Shown here in pieces: positions 1 to 10,470 of a stretch of 64,000 nucleotides of DNA. Origin of the DNA: Phytophthora vignae f. sp. vignae (taxonomy: Eukaryota; Oomycota; Peronosporomycetes; Peronosporales; Peronosporaceae); the NCBI GenBank assembly GCA_016169955.1, contig JABJUM010000015.1:1116001-1180000 (forward strand), given 5' to 3'. The notes below the pieces were generated by a model that saw only the letters and a program-made list of their open reading frames with translations, was not told where the DNA came from and searched no databases. Made by a program: the position numbers and the translations under genes. Position 1 is the stretch's first letter. Each line of letters opens with the position of its first letter.

Positions 1-2741
1 ATTGGATCCGGGCGCTGGCTGCTGCTTCGAGCACCAAATTGCGAACTCGGTCCACGTCACCTTTGCTGGTCCCACCATACACAACGCACCAGTCAGGCTT
101 TCCAAGAACGGCCACATCTTTTAGCGCTGGGTTGGCATCAATTACAGCTCCGATTGGAGCCGCATCGCTCGTCTGGGGGCCAAGCGCTAGCTTGAAGTAG
201 AACGGCCGCCCCACCATCTTGTCTGTAGCTCGGAGTCCCCCACAGCATCATGCAAGTACCACACCAAGCGACGAAAGGTGTCGGGGCTTGTAGTACGCCC
301 AAAGTCCATCCCATCACGGTTCATAGAGTAATTTTGCACCAACTTTCGAAACACGAATGGGTCTCGCTCGCCATACGGCACCTTCAACAAACGCTTCTCC
401 AGCGCGCCCACGGCTTCGCTGGCTTGTGCCTCCCTGTGGACAGAAATACTGATCCATGCCGTGCGAACCACAAAGGTGACGAAGTCCAGCGTCGTGGCGC
501 AGAGCTCTCGCACAGGTGCGAGTTCAGGGTCTTCCTTGGAGCCGTGGTCAGCGCGATAGAACTGATTCGATCACGACCGCAGTAATCCTGCACAGTCGAC
601 GAACATATTCGCCATCGATGACGAATTCCACGGTCGATCGAAGTTCAGCTTGCACTAAACTCGAATCAAGCGAGCCATCAGGCTGTAAAGCGTCCACCAG
701 CGCCAATAGCGGGACCATCACAGCGTGTTCCAGCGCAAGATTAGCTCGCACTTCACGATTCATTTCTGGCGGTACATTAGCCATGTACTTCAAGTACAAG
801 TTACGAGCTTGTTGCTTCCCCAATGCCGCGCACATATCCGAGAAAACGGCTTCCAAATCGTCGTCAAGTGTCAGCAAGTCTCGAGACAAAATTCGCGTCT
901 TGAACATCTCTTTCGTACAGATGTCTGCAGCCTTTTCAAGTATGATCTTCGACGAGTATCCTTTCAAGAACGAGATGTCGTCTTCGTCTGTTAGGCGGTA
1001 AGTCAGGCACAGCATATTCAGATCAGCTCGGTTCTTCTTCCCCCTAACATACACACCCGTTGACGAAGCACTCTCATACATCGCGTTGATAGAAGTTCCG
1101 GAAAGTTGCGTGGCGAGTAGGTAGACCCGGTTGTACGAACCGTGGACCGCAGCCGACCGTGACGACCGAGAGAAGATCAGTTGGTCATACATGTCCAACA
1201 TCTCGTCGAAAAATGGGATTCGCTTGAGGTGCCCTTGCTGCATGAGCGCGGTGTAGAGGTGGCGAACACCCGGCACCTCGATGAGAAGTGGCCACACCCT
1301 GCAATCAAGAACTCGAGGTGGTTTGACATCATCTGAGATCCTGCAAACAGCGGGTTGGCGCGAGCTAGGTTGTTGGATCGAAGTGACGCAAAGTAGCCAT
1401 CCCGAACATCCGTCAGAAGAGCATGGAACGAGTCTCCTTTCACCAGTACTGGCAATGGGTGTCCGTGTCCATGACTTTGATCAAGTCCTCGGTGTGCTTG
1501 AACGTAAGACTCACGTTGCGGCTAAGGCCGGCATCTCCTTGCAGCGCCGCGACGGACTGCATCCAGCAAACACAAGAAACACCAGCGGGATTGTGACCGT
1601 CCGAGTCTCGAAGTACTGCTCCATCAAGAGCATGAAGTCCACGACCAATCCACTTTGTCCATCCAGTCCAGGCCCCGTGATTTCCCGCTTGGAAATGATC
1701 GTATTGTAGAGGTGCGGTAGCTGCTGCGCAAGTAGCACCACGTAGTGGTTGACGTCTGCGCGCACGTACTCCGGTGTGCGTTCCTCCCCATAGTTCTCTC
1801 CAAAGTATCCATCCATCCGGGAGGCTGATGAGCGATCCCTTGTCGATCGGCGGGAAGATGGATGAGAAGGTGGTCAATGTAGTCCAGACGTTGGTGAAGT
1901 CGTGCAGTAGCGTGCCCGGCATGAACTTGAACGTCCCCTCTTCGTCGAAAGCCTGCCGAACTTTGGCCACCGCCTCTGTGATATCACTGGCCAGACTAGC
2001 CAACGGGTAGCAGACCAGCACTCCAACCAGGTCCTGGGCCAGCTCGAGCGCCGGGTAGCGCAGTTGCAGCTTGGCTGTCAGCTCCTTGGCCAACCGCAGC
2101 GCCAGCGTGCTCACGACCGTGGCCTCCATCATTGATCTCTGCTGCTTCTTGACCTGCTCGTGGACATCAAATACTCCCTGCACGAGCTCCTCCAGCTCCA
2201 TGAAGTAGCACACCACCTCGAGCTGCAGGTCCTGGGCGAAGGCCTCGTCGAACAGGCGTCTGCGCTCGGCCTTGGCCTTCTTGGACGCGCCTCGGTCCTG
2301 CACGAAGCTCTCCTCGTCGGGGAAGTAGTCCTCGTCCACCTGTAAGACTTGATAATAGTTGCGAAACTTAAGGATCTCTTCCTGCACCGGCAGTGCCTGC
2401 TGCTCCTCGGCCTGCAGCGACTGCATCGTGTCCAGCCAGCGCCGCAGCAGCGTCAGGAAGTGCGCGTGGCCGTGCTCCTGGTCGTCGAAGAAGGCGCCCA
2501 CGTGCTCGCGCAGCGTGATGGCGCACTGACACGCGCCCAGCGCCTTGGGCAGCTCCTGCAGCAGCTTGGGCGAGAGCGTCGACGGGTCCTGCGCGATCTC
2601 CTGCACCACGAGAGTGAAGGTCTCCAGCTCCACGCGCTTGCCCGCGTGTCGACCACGCCCGCGCGCGCGCAGCAGCTAGTCCAGGAAGAAGGCCGTGGCG
2701 CGCTTATAGCGAGAGTACTTGCTGGCGGGGAAGGACGCCAT
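1..2741 (-). pseudogene. DUF6604-like protein, decayed and cut by the left edge
   Basis: A minus-strand coding trail runs from an ATG at 2741 to the left edge. The N-terminus (MASFPASKYSRYKRAT, then FFLD) resembles the DUF6604 domain of fungal and oomycete proteins of unknown function. The next codon, at 2678, is TAG, where I would expect the Trp of an FLDWL motif. The same frame then stays open for about 290 codons with an alpha-helical, acidic composition. Frame changes follow near 1810, 1520, 1450, 1300, 550 and 225, each followed by clearly protein-like sequence; the last open stretch (about 225 to 1) runs out of the window. No splice-site pairs explain the shifts. I infer a pseudogene of more than 850 codons. 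Single-read sequence error cannot explain so many lesions. The DUF6604 label is by memory of the N-terminal pattern and is the weaker part of the call. Confidence 0.6.
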
Positions 2742-3232
2742 GCCAGTCAGTTCGTCTCTCTCTTTCTCTTGTGGGTGCTTGTTGAGGAGTGGCTTTGTTG
2801 AAGTGGCTGCGGAGTGATGTGGCTTGGCGCAGTTCTGTGTAGCGCACACGATATAGAACGGTGTGGTGTGGCGCACACGATGTTGAAGCTGTCACTAAAA
2901 CGGGTGCACCACTATGGAGATACCTGTTGCCTGTGGTCCACTGTGGATCTCATCGGCGTTGCTTACAGGAACAGGTACAAGTCCTCATTGTCAGCTATGC
3001 CACCATGCTGCTGCCCAAGACCAACGGCAGGCAGTTCTGGCGGATTTCAAGTGTATGACCTACACTGTAAGTTAGATAAGACAGCGAGGGTTCTCACATA
3101 ATCGCACGATGTGAACATGTATCATCCTGCGATCTTACCGGGTCGGGTGGGGCTTATCTCCAGTGATTGTATTGAGCGCGTCGAGGCGTTTCATGTTTCT
3201 CTTTCGTGGCTCCTGTGTTCGGCTCCCCTCGA

Positions 3233-3250
3233 TTCACTTTGCAACTTGCG
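3233..3250 (+). promoter_or_regulatory. Oomycete-type initiator for the dioxygenase-like gene
   Basis: TTCACTTTGCAACTTGCG fits the oomycete initiator pattern (YTCAYTYY, spacer, TTY). It sits 67-84 nt before the ATG at 3317 and downstream of the earlier in-frame ATG at 3206, so it supports 3317 as the real start. No experimental support. Confidence 0.5.
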
Positions 3251-3316
3251 CAACAGCAACAACAAGCATCAAGCCTCCCCTGGAACAGTGTCTCGCAACA
3301 CCCCGTCACGCCAAAC

Positions 3317-4597
3317 ATGGTGAAGACATCCGCCCTCCTCGCTGCAGCTCTGATCGCTGCCTGCAACCTCCCCGACTCTGCGTCCGGCCACAAGGAGCCC
3401 ACGCGCCGTGCTCTCTCGGCTGACCAACGCAAGCTCTTCGCCCTCAACGCCAAGCGTGGTCTTGAGGAATGCACAAGCTCGAGTATCCTCCGACAGCTCC
3501 AAGAACGAACAGCTACCCGTCGTGCCCAGGCGGTTGAGAGTCTTCGCCGAGAGTTCGCTCGGCGTCGCCTTGATGCCGCCATGGTTGTGGCCGCTGACCA
3601 CAAGTCCGACCTCACCGGCATCACGGCCGACACAACGTCTGACGTGCTCTTCGACTCGGAGGTGAAGGCGATTCTCGAGCCCGAGGTCACCTACGGACCT
3701 TACTACGTCCTCGGAGAGCGCATCCGCTTGGACATGACGGAGGATCAAGAAGGTGTCAAGATGATTATCGACGTCCAAGTGATCGACGTGAGCAACTGCG
3801 AGCCCGTGACCGACATGTACGTCGACTTCTGGCACGCAAACGCGACCGGCGTGTACTCCGGTGTAGTGGCCAACGGCAACGGCGACAGCAGCGACACGTC
3901 GAACCTCAACACCACCTTCTTGCGAGGCGTGGCCAAGACGGACGAAGACGGAGTTGCTCAGATGACCTCCATCTTCCCGGGCCACTACGAAGGACGCGCC
4001 ACACACCTGCACTTCATCGGCAAATATGGCGGTACGAAGCAGGACAATGATACGTACACCGGTGGCTCTGTCGCCCACGTCGGCCAGTTCTTCTTCGACC
4101 AATCACTCATCACTGAGGTGGATAAGCTCACCCCGTACTCGACGAATGACCAAGCTGTGACGGACAACGCGGACGACCAGTGGCTCGTTGCAGCTGCAGA
4201 GGACGACTACGATCCCATCATGAACTACGCTCTCCTGGGTGCTACTGAGGCCGAGGGATTGTTCGTGTGGATCTCGTTGGCCGTGAACATGTCGGCTGCC
4301 CAGGAAGTGCAGGAGGCTGCTGTCCTCACAGCGAACGGAGGTGTCGTCTCCTCCAACTCCATCCTTGGTGGAGGTGGCGGCAGTGGCTTCGGTGGTTCGA
4401 AGCCGGATGGCAGCTTCCCCGATGCCCCTGACACTTCCTCCAGCGCTTCGAGCAGCGCCTCAACCTCAAGCACGTCGAGCAGCGGCACCAGCAGCACGAC
4501 GACCACGGCGTCAAGCGCCACCGCCGTCTCTGGATCCCTGGCCATTGCCATGGTGATGCTGTCTGCTTTTGCGCCTCTGGTTCTGGGAATGCTTTAA
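3317..4597 (+). CDS. Secreted intradiol ring-cleavage dioxygenase-like protein, probable GPI anchor
   Basis: 426 residues. An N-terminal signal peptide (MVKTSALLAAALIAACNLP) is followed by a basic, helical pro-region and then the intradiol dioxygenase beta-barrel at about residues 110-310. The four non-haem iron(III) ligands can be seen: Tyr180 (GVYSG), Tyr224 (GHYEGR), His230 and His232 (THLHF). Family members open catechol-type rings between the two hydroxyls. Extracellular members in oomycetes and fungi may act on plant phenolics, but the substrate is not shown here. The C-terminus is a long Ser/Thr-rich stretch followed by a hydrophobic tail ending LVLGML, as in a GPI-anchor signal. I preferred the ATG at 3317 over the in-frame ATG at 3206 because only 3317 puts the signal peptide at the N-terminus and lies downstream of the initiator. 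Stop TAA at 4595. Confidence 0.88.
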   Translation: MVKTSALLAAALIAACNLPDSASGHKEPTRRALSADQRKLFALNAKRGLEECTSSSILRQLQERTATRRAQAVESLRREFARRRLDAAMVVAADHKSDLTGITADTTSDVLFDSEVKAILEPEVTYGPYYVLGERIRLDMTEDQEGVKMIIDVQVIDVSNCEPVTDMYVDFWHANATGVYSGVVANGNGDSSDTSNLNTTFLRGVAKTDEDGVAQMTSIFPGHYEGRATHLHFIGKYGGTKQDNDTYTGGSVAHVGQFFFDQSLITEVDKLTPYSTNDQAVTDNADDQWLVAAAEDDYDPIMNYALLGATEAEGLFVWISLAVNMSAAQEVQEAAVLTANGGVVSSNSILGGGGGSGFGGSKPDGSFPDAPDTSSSASSSASTSSTSSSGTSSTTTTASSATAVSGSLAIAMVMLSAFAPLVLGML

Positions 4598-4929
4598 GCA
4601 GGAGAACAACGTGTGCGCGGGGTGCCGATCAACCGCACGAACGCACTGCAGATCGATCCAACTACGACAACTCAAGTAAACTAACTAACTAAATAAATAA
4701 ATAAATGGATCCTACATGAAGATAGCAGCACTATGGAGTTGACGGTGAAGCATTCCCAAGTTGAAGGCGGAGTTTTCATCCATTAGCCAGGAAACGAGCA
4801 CTTCTACGCCATGGGGCAGTATTCTGGTGGTGACCACGGAGAGACAACTCGTGATGCGCATCATGTGCGTCTGAAGGGATCCCCGCGAGCCTCTGACTGC
4901 AGACGATGCCTCACAGGAACCCAGCTCTC
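4598..4929. other. Gap after the dioxygenase gene, with (AAAT)n
   Basis: This holds the 3' flank of the dioxygenase gene, including a short CTAA/AAAT microsatellite at 4681-4706 that could serve as an A-rich polyadenylation region. I see no gene in the rest. Confidence 0.5.
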
Positions 4930-5925
4930 TAATGGACGCCTCGACCTTGTTTAAGCCCTCACTGATCGTGGAATATCGGTGAATCTACCAGATGAAAATG
5001 GGGCTTCCCTCCTGGAACTGGCAGCTGAGAATGGGCACCTTACCTTCGTGGAGTATCTTCTCAAGTGTGGTGGTGCGGTTGATGCAGTCGACAACAAGAA
5101 GGGATTTACCCCGCTTTTAAGTGCATCACGAAAGGGATACATGTTGTACGGCACTTTTGAAGCACGGAGCAAATGTGAGCAACCGAGGCCCTAATGGCGT
5201 CACAGCTCTTCTTCTGGCGTGCTCTGAGGGCCACCTCCCCACTGCCCGGGTGCTGGTAGATGGGGGAGCGGTGGTGGATTCTACAAACGACGACGGTGGC
5301 TCTCCCCTTTGGGCCGCAGCAGTAAAAGATCACGACCAGGTTGTGTTAGAGCGTGGCGCATTGGTCGACCTACCGAACAACAACGGGTGGACCCCGCTCA
5401 TGGGCGCCTTGCAGCACGGACACGTCAACACGGTGGCAGTTCTCCTGTAGAACACGGTGCTAATGTGGACCTTCCAGGGCCGAATGGGGCGGTGGCCTTC
5501 ATGACTTCGTGTGAAAGCGGTCATTTGACCACTTCCCAGCTTCTTTTCCGCAGTGGCAGTGTGCCTGTTGGCGTATTCAACTTTATAGCTGCTAGGGATG
5601 CTTCTGTCGGCGGCAGGAGCGCAAAGCTCGCTCTTATGCTAAAAGGGCAACAAGACTTACTAGGTCCGATTGGGAACACAGCGGCAAGTGCGGATGGGCA
5701 TCTCGACGTCGCTAAATTGCTGGTGGGGGGGAGGCGCTTTCATTGATCTAGCAGATGACGAGGAGCGCTGATTTGTGCCGCTCAAGCTGGCCACGCTTCC
5801 GTTGTGAGGTTCTTGGTGGAATCTGGGGAGTACATCAATTACGTGGGCGACTCAGCACTTACCAAGGCTATGGACAACGAGCACGCGGATGTCGTAGTCT
5901 TACTCCTACCTCAATAGCGTAGGAT
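4930..5925 (+). pseudogene. Ankyrin-repeat pseudogene
   Basis: About nine ankyrin repeats can be followed on the plus strand, but only by changing frame near 5130, 5450 and 5740. Typical pieces are ENGASLLELAAENGHLTFVE, GPNGVTALLLACSEGHL and NNNGWTPLMGALQHGHV. The order of repeat types (GWTPLM type, PNG-TAL type) is that of the three large ankyrin genes at 46-64 kb, so this is a relic of the same family on the opposite strand. A stop at 5448-5450 directly precedes EHGANVDLPG in another frame. No start codon with a plausible leader was found. Confidence 0.75.
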
Positions 5926-6029
5926 ACGGTTGGTCAGGAGAAGATTGTGTGTGTATACAGGCGACCCAGAGATGTCTTGAACTGATGCGTATTGCCTCTT
6001 ACACTGGCCGCTGCCATCTCGCCGTTTAC

Positions 6030-7032
6030 CTACTTCTTTCCGTCATCGTCCTTCCCGAGAACGTACTCCTCGATCCTGTGCACCAGCCACATAACATTGT
6101 GCGGCGTGCTCACAACCTGCTTCTCCATCTGCTCCGTCAGTCGTCGGCACGAGTCCACATACCGGTCGCTGAAGCCGTCCAGCCGACGTTCCCAGAACTT
6201 GTACATGGCGTTCACCGAGTACTTGGCTTTCTCTATGGCTTGATCTCTCACCTCAGCCACGGAAATGGAAGCGGGAACAACCGCCGGACCACGCGGGGTC
6301 TTGAGACCCCGCACCACCTCGTTCTCTACCAAGGCCTGACCGTCGTCCGTCGCCTCGCCATCGTCAAGGTCGAACAAGTCGTCGTCGTCCTCGACCTCGA
6401 CCAAGTCGTCGTCATCATCAGGCCCGTTGCCATCTTGCAGGTCTCCTCTGTTGCCGGCGTTCTTCTGCAGCTCGCGCTTGATGCGCTTGCGCTCCTCGAT
6501 CTGCTTCATGAGCTCGTCGTTGTCCGTATGGACAGCGATGAGGCCGACGCCCCTGACGTATGGCAGGTGCTTTCCCTCCTCCATCCACTCGGGCGAATAC
6601 GTCGACAATCCAAAGCCGATGAAGGTGAAGTCGTCCTTCCTCGGGTGGGCTACATCGATTGACCAATGGGTATATCAAAACTTGGATATTTTTTATGGTT
6701 CCACCACGAAATAAACGTTGAAACTCTCGTTCTCACCTGCACGCTCCCTCATCTCCTGAAGGCGCTCGCGACTGGTGCTGAAATCCACTTGGATGCCCTT
6801 GCACTCGGGGCCTTTGCGTTCTTTCCACATGGCTCTGAATGATTGCACCATTGTCGAATGTTAAACTTAAATACGGATTGTGGTGCGATCTGTGCGCCGA
6901 AATGGAGCGGGAAGGCACCTACTTGGTGTACACGCTGATGCCCACGCAGTAGGTGCACGGCACCTCGGTGTCCTGGCCCCTAGGGGCCGCACCGCTGCCG
7001 TCTGCGCGGCGCTCGGCCGGCACTGGAGGCAT
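6030..7032 (-). CDS. Conserved-looking protein of unknown function, three exons
   Basis: I read three exons: 7032-6923, 6834-6737 and 6649-6030, giving 275 residues. The introns are GT-AG (donors GTAGGT at 6922 and GTGAGA at 6736; acceptors ending at 6835 and 6650), 88 and 87 nt long, and the phases fit exactly (110, 98 and 620 nt). Exon 1 encodes a Pro/Ala/Arg-rich start and a Cys pair (PCTYCVG). Exon 2 gives a basic helical segment (MWKERKGPECKG). Exon 3 contains a charged helix (ELMKQIEERKRIKREL), an Asp/Glu-rich linker around residues 125-155 and a C-terminal helical region. I do not recognise the family. The splice model is inferred from sequence alone, but the clean phase match makes a chance reading unlikely. 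Confidence 0.6.
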
Positions 7033-7087
7033 TTTGAACGTCTTGGATGAAATTAATTGTGCGGCTTCCAACAAATATCCGGATAAT

Positions 7088-7141
7088 AGTGCACCAATCA
7101 GTTTTATCCGGTTTATTCAGGATAAAACTGATTGGTGCACT
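7088..7141. repeat. Perfect 22-bp inverted repeat
   Basis: Arms 7088-7109 and 7120-7141 are exact reverse complements (core GTGCACCAATCAGTTTTATC) separated by 10 nt. It lies just upstream of the three-exon gene's start, outside its coding region. It could be a foldback (MITE-like) remnant or a divergent regulatory hairpin; no target duplication was recognised. Confidence 0.75.
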
Positions 7142-7192
7142 TTTTGGCTACATTTGAAGTATAGTATATGTTTGTCACCAAAAAACATCGGG

Positions 7193-7396
7193 ATGGCCAT
7201 GAAGCGCAGCCATGATCACGACGAAGAACCAAGACTAATGAACGCAGCCGGCCACACGTACAAGAAGCTCAAAGGCGCGCGATTTCCGGTTGAGATTACC
7301 AATTTTCACCACGTGCTTGAAGCGATAAACGAATTTGCCAAGACACCGGAGGAAGCGATGCTTGAAGCCGCAGAGACCCATAACCTGAAGAATTGA
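7193..7396 (+). CDS. Small open reading frame of unknown function
   Basis: A 67-codon reading frame starts at the ATG at 7193 and encodes a charged peptide (MAMKRSHDHDEEPRL at the N-terminus, NFHHVLEAINEFAKTPEEA near the C-terminus). The residue pattern is protein-like and amphipathic. It lies between an inverted repeat and a hAT element, so it may be a scrap of a mobile-element protein. No family was recognised and it may not be expressed. Confidence 0.25.
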   Translation: MAMKRSHDHDEEPRLMNAAGHTYKKLKGARFPVEITNFHHVLEAINEFAKTPEEAMLEAAETHNLKN

Positions 7397-7456
7397 GTAA
7401 TAGATTTGGCTACGCATTGTATTGCAATATGCGCGGCACATGCAATTGGGTATTTT

Positions 7457-8157
7457 CAGTGATTGGAAAAAATATCTTGGATTTTATTGCGGATAAAAAT
7501 TTAAACTGCAGGACACTATTGACATAGTAAATACAATACCAATACTGAACTGCAGACCCAGACATATTGCAATACTCGATTGGAAACGCAGATAAAATTG
7601 CCTGGTTGGTAGTAGTCTACAGCGCATTCTCGCTATCAGTACTGTGAGAACGCTTTTCAGCTTCTGCAACAAGTCTCCGCAGATTGGTGTAGCCCGTGCT
7701 CAGCTTGTTCATGGGTGCAGCCTTGCACTTGTTGCATGTGTAGGCACGGGCGCCACCAGCGGGGTTGATCTTGTAGTAGTATCGAACTACGTCGGGAACT
7801 CGAGTGCGTGCCATGCGTGCAGCGGTTACGGAAGTGGTTGCTAGTCGGAGAACTAAACGGAAAGTGATGATGGAAGTAGGGGGAGCGCAGGCGTTTGAGC
7901 TTAACTAGAATGGTTGGCAGTGGCAGTTGACAGCGACGGTTGGCAGCGCTGCCTGGTAGCGAACGTTAGTAGCAATAGATAGCCAGTATGGCTGGTATGA
8001 AAATTCAGTATTGGATAGTGCTGGAGCATTGCAATTCTCAATTGGAAGCTCAGGCAATACTGCAAGACACGATTGTACCGGGTGGTCACATTGGCATCTA
8101 TATTGCAATGGTACGGTACAGTTGCAATGCTTGCCAATACATTTTTTCCAATCACTG
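7457..8157. mobile_element. Deleted hAT-type DNA transposon, 701 bp, with 8-bp target duplication
   Basis: The ends are inverted repeats: CAGTGATTGGAAAAAAT at 7457-7473 and its reverse complement ending at 8157. They are flanked by an identical 8-bp direct repeat GGTATTTT (7449-7456 and 8158-8165). CAGTG termini and an 8-bp duplication are the hallmarks of the hAT superfamily. Subterminal GCAATAC/CAATTGG-like motifs recur near both ends. Inside, only a BED-finger fragment of the transposase remains, so the element is non-autonomous. The intact target duplication suggests a fairly recent insertion. Confidence 0.85.
7617..7814 (-). pseudogene. BED zinc-finger fragment of hAT transposase
   Basis: A 65-residue minus-strand frame carries YTCNKCK and, after a short spacer, STGYTNLRRLV, the first half of a BED-type finger as found at the N-terminus of hAT transposases in oomycetes. 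The second half and the catalytic RNase H-like domain are absent. It lies wholly inside the terminal repeats of the element at 7457-8157. Confidence 0.6.
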
Positions 8158-8165
8158 GGTATTTT

Positions 8166-9500
8166 ACTGGGATAGCAGTGGCCGATGATAGGTCATGCTG
8201 CTAGGCAGCTCAAATCGGGTTAATTCGCGCCTCGGTAACTGAAGCCAGTAAACTGAGGCCGGTATCGTGGTCCTTTGTCGCTGGCTGTCTTTCTACTGGT
8301 GACCCGGTAGCTGGAGCCGGTAACTGAGCCCGATCTCGAGTCATTAGTTTTCTGTCTTCCAGACATCGTGTTTAGTCAGGGCATGACTTCAGCCATTTCG
8401 CATTCTAAAGCAACCGACACCTACGTACGTACCTATCTCCCTGCTTTTCCTTTATCTCGCGAGCTGCAACAATTGCTCAGTACAGCCACAAGTTCCCTAA
8501 ACTAACATGGTCGCGCGTTTTTCGCCATAAATTCGCCACTATCAGGTTCACTACGACGCTGAATTCGAGACGTGGTTTTGGCTGACTGTTGTAGTAGGCC
8601 GTGTCTACCTCGGTCTCGCTGACAGGCGTCATGGGACTTCAGCTATTGTGCAATTTTGCACCACTAAACCAAGCAGCCTGCCTACGTACCTAGCCACCCG
8701 CCTCTACAGCGATTGCCTGAGCACCACCCACCACCACGGCACTAGGACCCCGTGATGGCTAGGATAGGAGGGTTTTAACCGTATATGTTATTGTTTTGTT
8801 TTTAATTTATAGCAGGCTTTTTATCATTACCCATTGGCGTCTCCTGCACCTGCTTCGCAGCCGCAGCATCTGCCAGGTAATGCGATACTGTCGGGTAAGT
8901 TTGGAGCGGTATGAGGACAACACGCGTTTTAACTACGAAGTACAAAATGCAGTAGCTACAAGCCTGGCAGTTCTGTAGGCCACGATTTCTAGTGAAGATG
9001 CGCGCCGTATACACCCCCCAGCTGCAATATCGCCGCATGCAACGGTCGCGGGGCCATTGATGTAGTCGTAAGCTTTGAAATTTAAGGATTTCTAAAAGAA
9101 ATAGTATGCTTAACGTCAAAGTTTGGTATGATTGACATATATTGAGTGTCTCCTGCGGTCCCACATTCGGTGTACAAACAATGCAAAGAAAACAAAACGT
9201 AACGTTAACTATGATATAAGATATTTAATGCTCCAGGTTTATCATAAAGGTATCGCCCATAAGCTGATAGTTCTTCCTCTCACTTGCTAGGCAAGAGAGG
9301 CGACGAGTCGTTAAGCTTTGAGGTTGCGCTCCCACGCTTTGGTAGTCGTCGTAATACTACTGATGTGGTGAAAGTTCTGGCTTCCCTAATAAAATTGCTA
9401 TCCCAGCCTATGCGTAGCCCTAGTGTATTGCTACCGCACTGCAGTCTTGCATTTTGCTTGCAATATTTATCCGGCGTATACCGGTAGACCAATATATTTT
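8166..9500. other. Gene-free stretch
   Basis: About 1.3 kb with no supported gene. At 8232-8335 a degenerate motif (GGTAACTGAAGCCAGTAA-like) recurs three times. Two blocks starting with a CATG-ACTTCAGC-like motif (near 8385 and 8630) look like diverged copies of each other. The open frames here have no recognisable protein pattern. Confidence 0.5.
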
Positions 9501-9519
9501 ATCCAAACACTGCTCTTAT

Positions 9520-9629
9520 GACCGAAAATCGGCGTTCCTTCGACTGTACATACAAGAACAACAGTGGCTGCTAAGGCTGGTGGCCTGGATATAGCGAAGG
9601 TATTCACGGAGAACGCTGCACAGTATAAA

Positions 9630-9660
<31 letters not shown>

Positions 9661-10470
9661 GCGATGGAGACGAAGAGATGCTGCGCATTGGCGCGTGCAA
9701 GTGCTGAAGGACACAGCGATGTTGTCAATTTCTTGCTCAGTGACAGCGGAAAATGCTGGAACATCGCTCGAGCATTCGAGAAAGCAGCAGTAGCTGGCCA
9801 TGAACTTGTGGCCAGTACACTTTACGAAGCCTACTCACGCCGGCAGAAAGACGACTTATTCGTCCGAATGGTAGAGTCCGGAAAAATGAGTGCGGGAAAG
9901 TATCTTCACATTAACTGTAAGCATGCCGTCAGGTTGGAATCTTTCGAGGCTGGATTTCTCGCTGCAGTGGCGCGTGGATGGATTGAAATCTTTGAGTTTT
10001 TGCTGTCTACGCAGCAAGTATTTACGGGCCTTCTTGACTCGGCCTTTGTGTTGGCCTTACGCAGCGGCAAACTGAAGTCTGTAACAGTACTGCATGGGAA
10101 GAAACGCGCTTCGCCGCAAGCCACCATCGACGCCTTCGAAACTGCGGGGTAGTCTCACAGTGATCAAGTTATTGCATTTGAACGAACACGTCCCTGATAG
10201 CTCCATCATCGCGGCGTTCACTAACGCTTCACGGTACGGTACTACACTAGAAACAATCAAATTGAGAGCACCAAGACTGTGTGCTTCTTGTACGCTATGA
10301 AGGGAGTTCCATCGGGCGTAATTAGCGATGCATTCGAACGGGTAGCTGTCAAGATCCCCCTCTACGTTGCTGAGGCCATGTACACAGAACACAGCATCAC
10401 CTCTGCAGCGATAGGGGCGGCCTTTGTGAGTGCAGTTGCAGATACTGTAGGCAAGGACTGGGGCTCCTAA
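9520..10470 (+). pseudogene. Degenerate ankyrin-like repeat gene relic
   Basis: Repeats of the oomycete degenerate ankyrin type are visible on the plus strand: AAKAGGLDIAKVFTEN, then RASAEGHSDVVNFLLSDSG, VAVAGHEL-like and VARGWIEIFEFLL pieces. The frame changes near 9690, 10150 and 10270. An Asp-rich tract encoded by a (GATGAC)n microsatellite at 9630-9661 lies in the first segment. The last piece ends at a TAA at 10468. This type differs from the canonical PNG/GWT ankyrins at 46-64 kb. The 3' end meets the oppositely oriented EEP pseudogene. Confidence 0.55.

Noticed and set aside
8240..8335. Possible tandem repeat of GGTAACTGAAGCC-like words
   Set aside because: Copies are few, degenerate and irregularly spaced, so it is only mentioned in the gap description.
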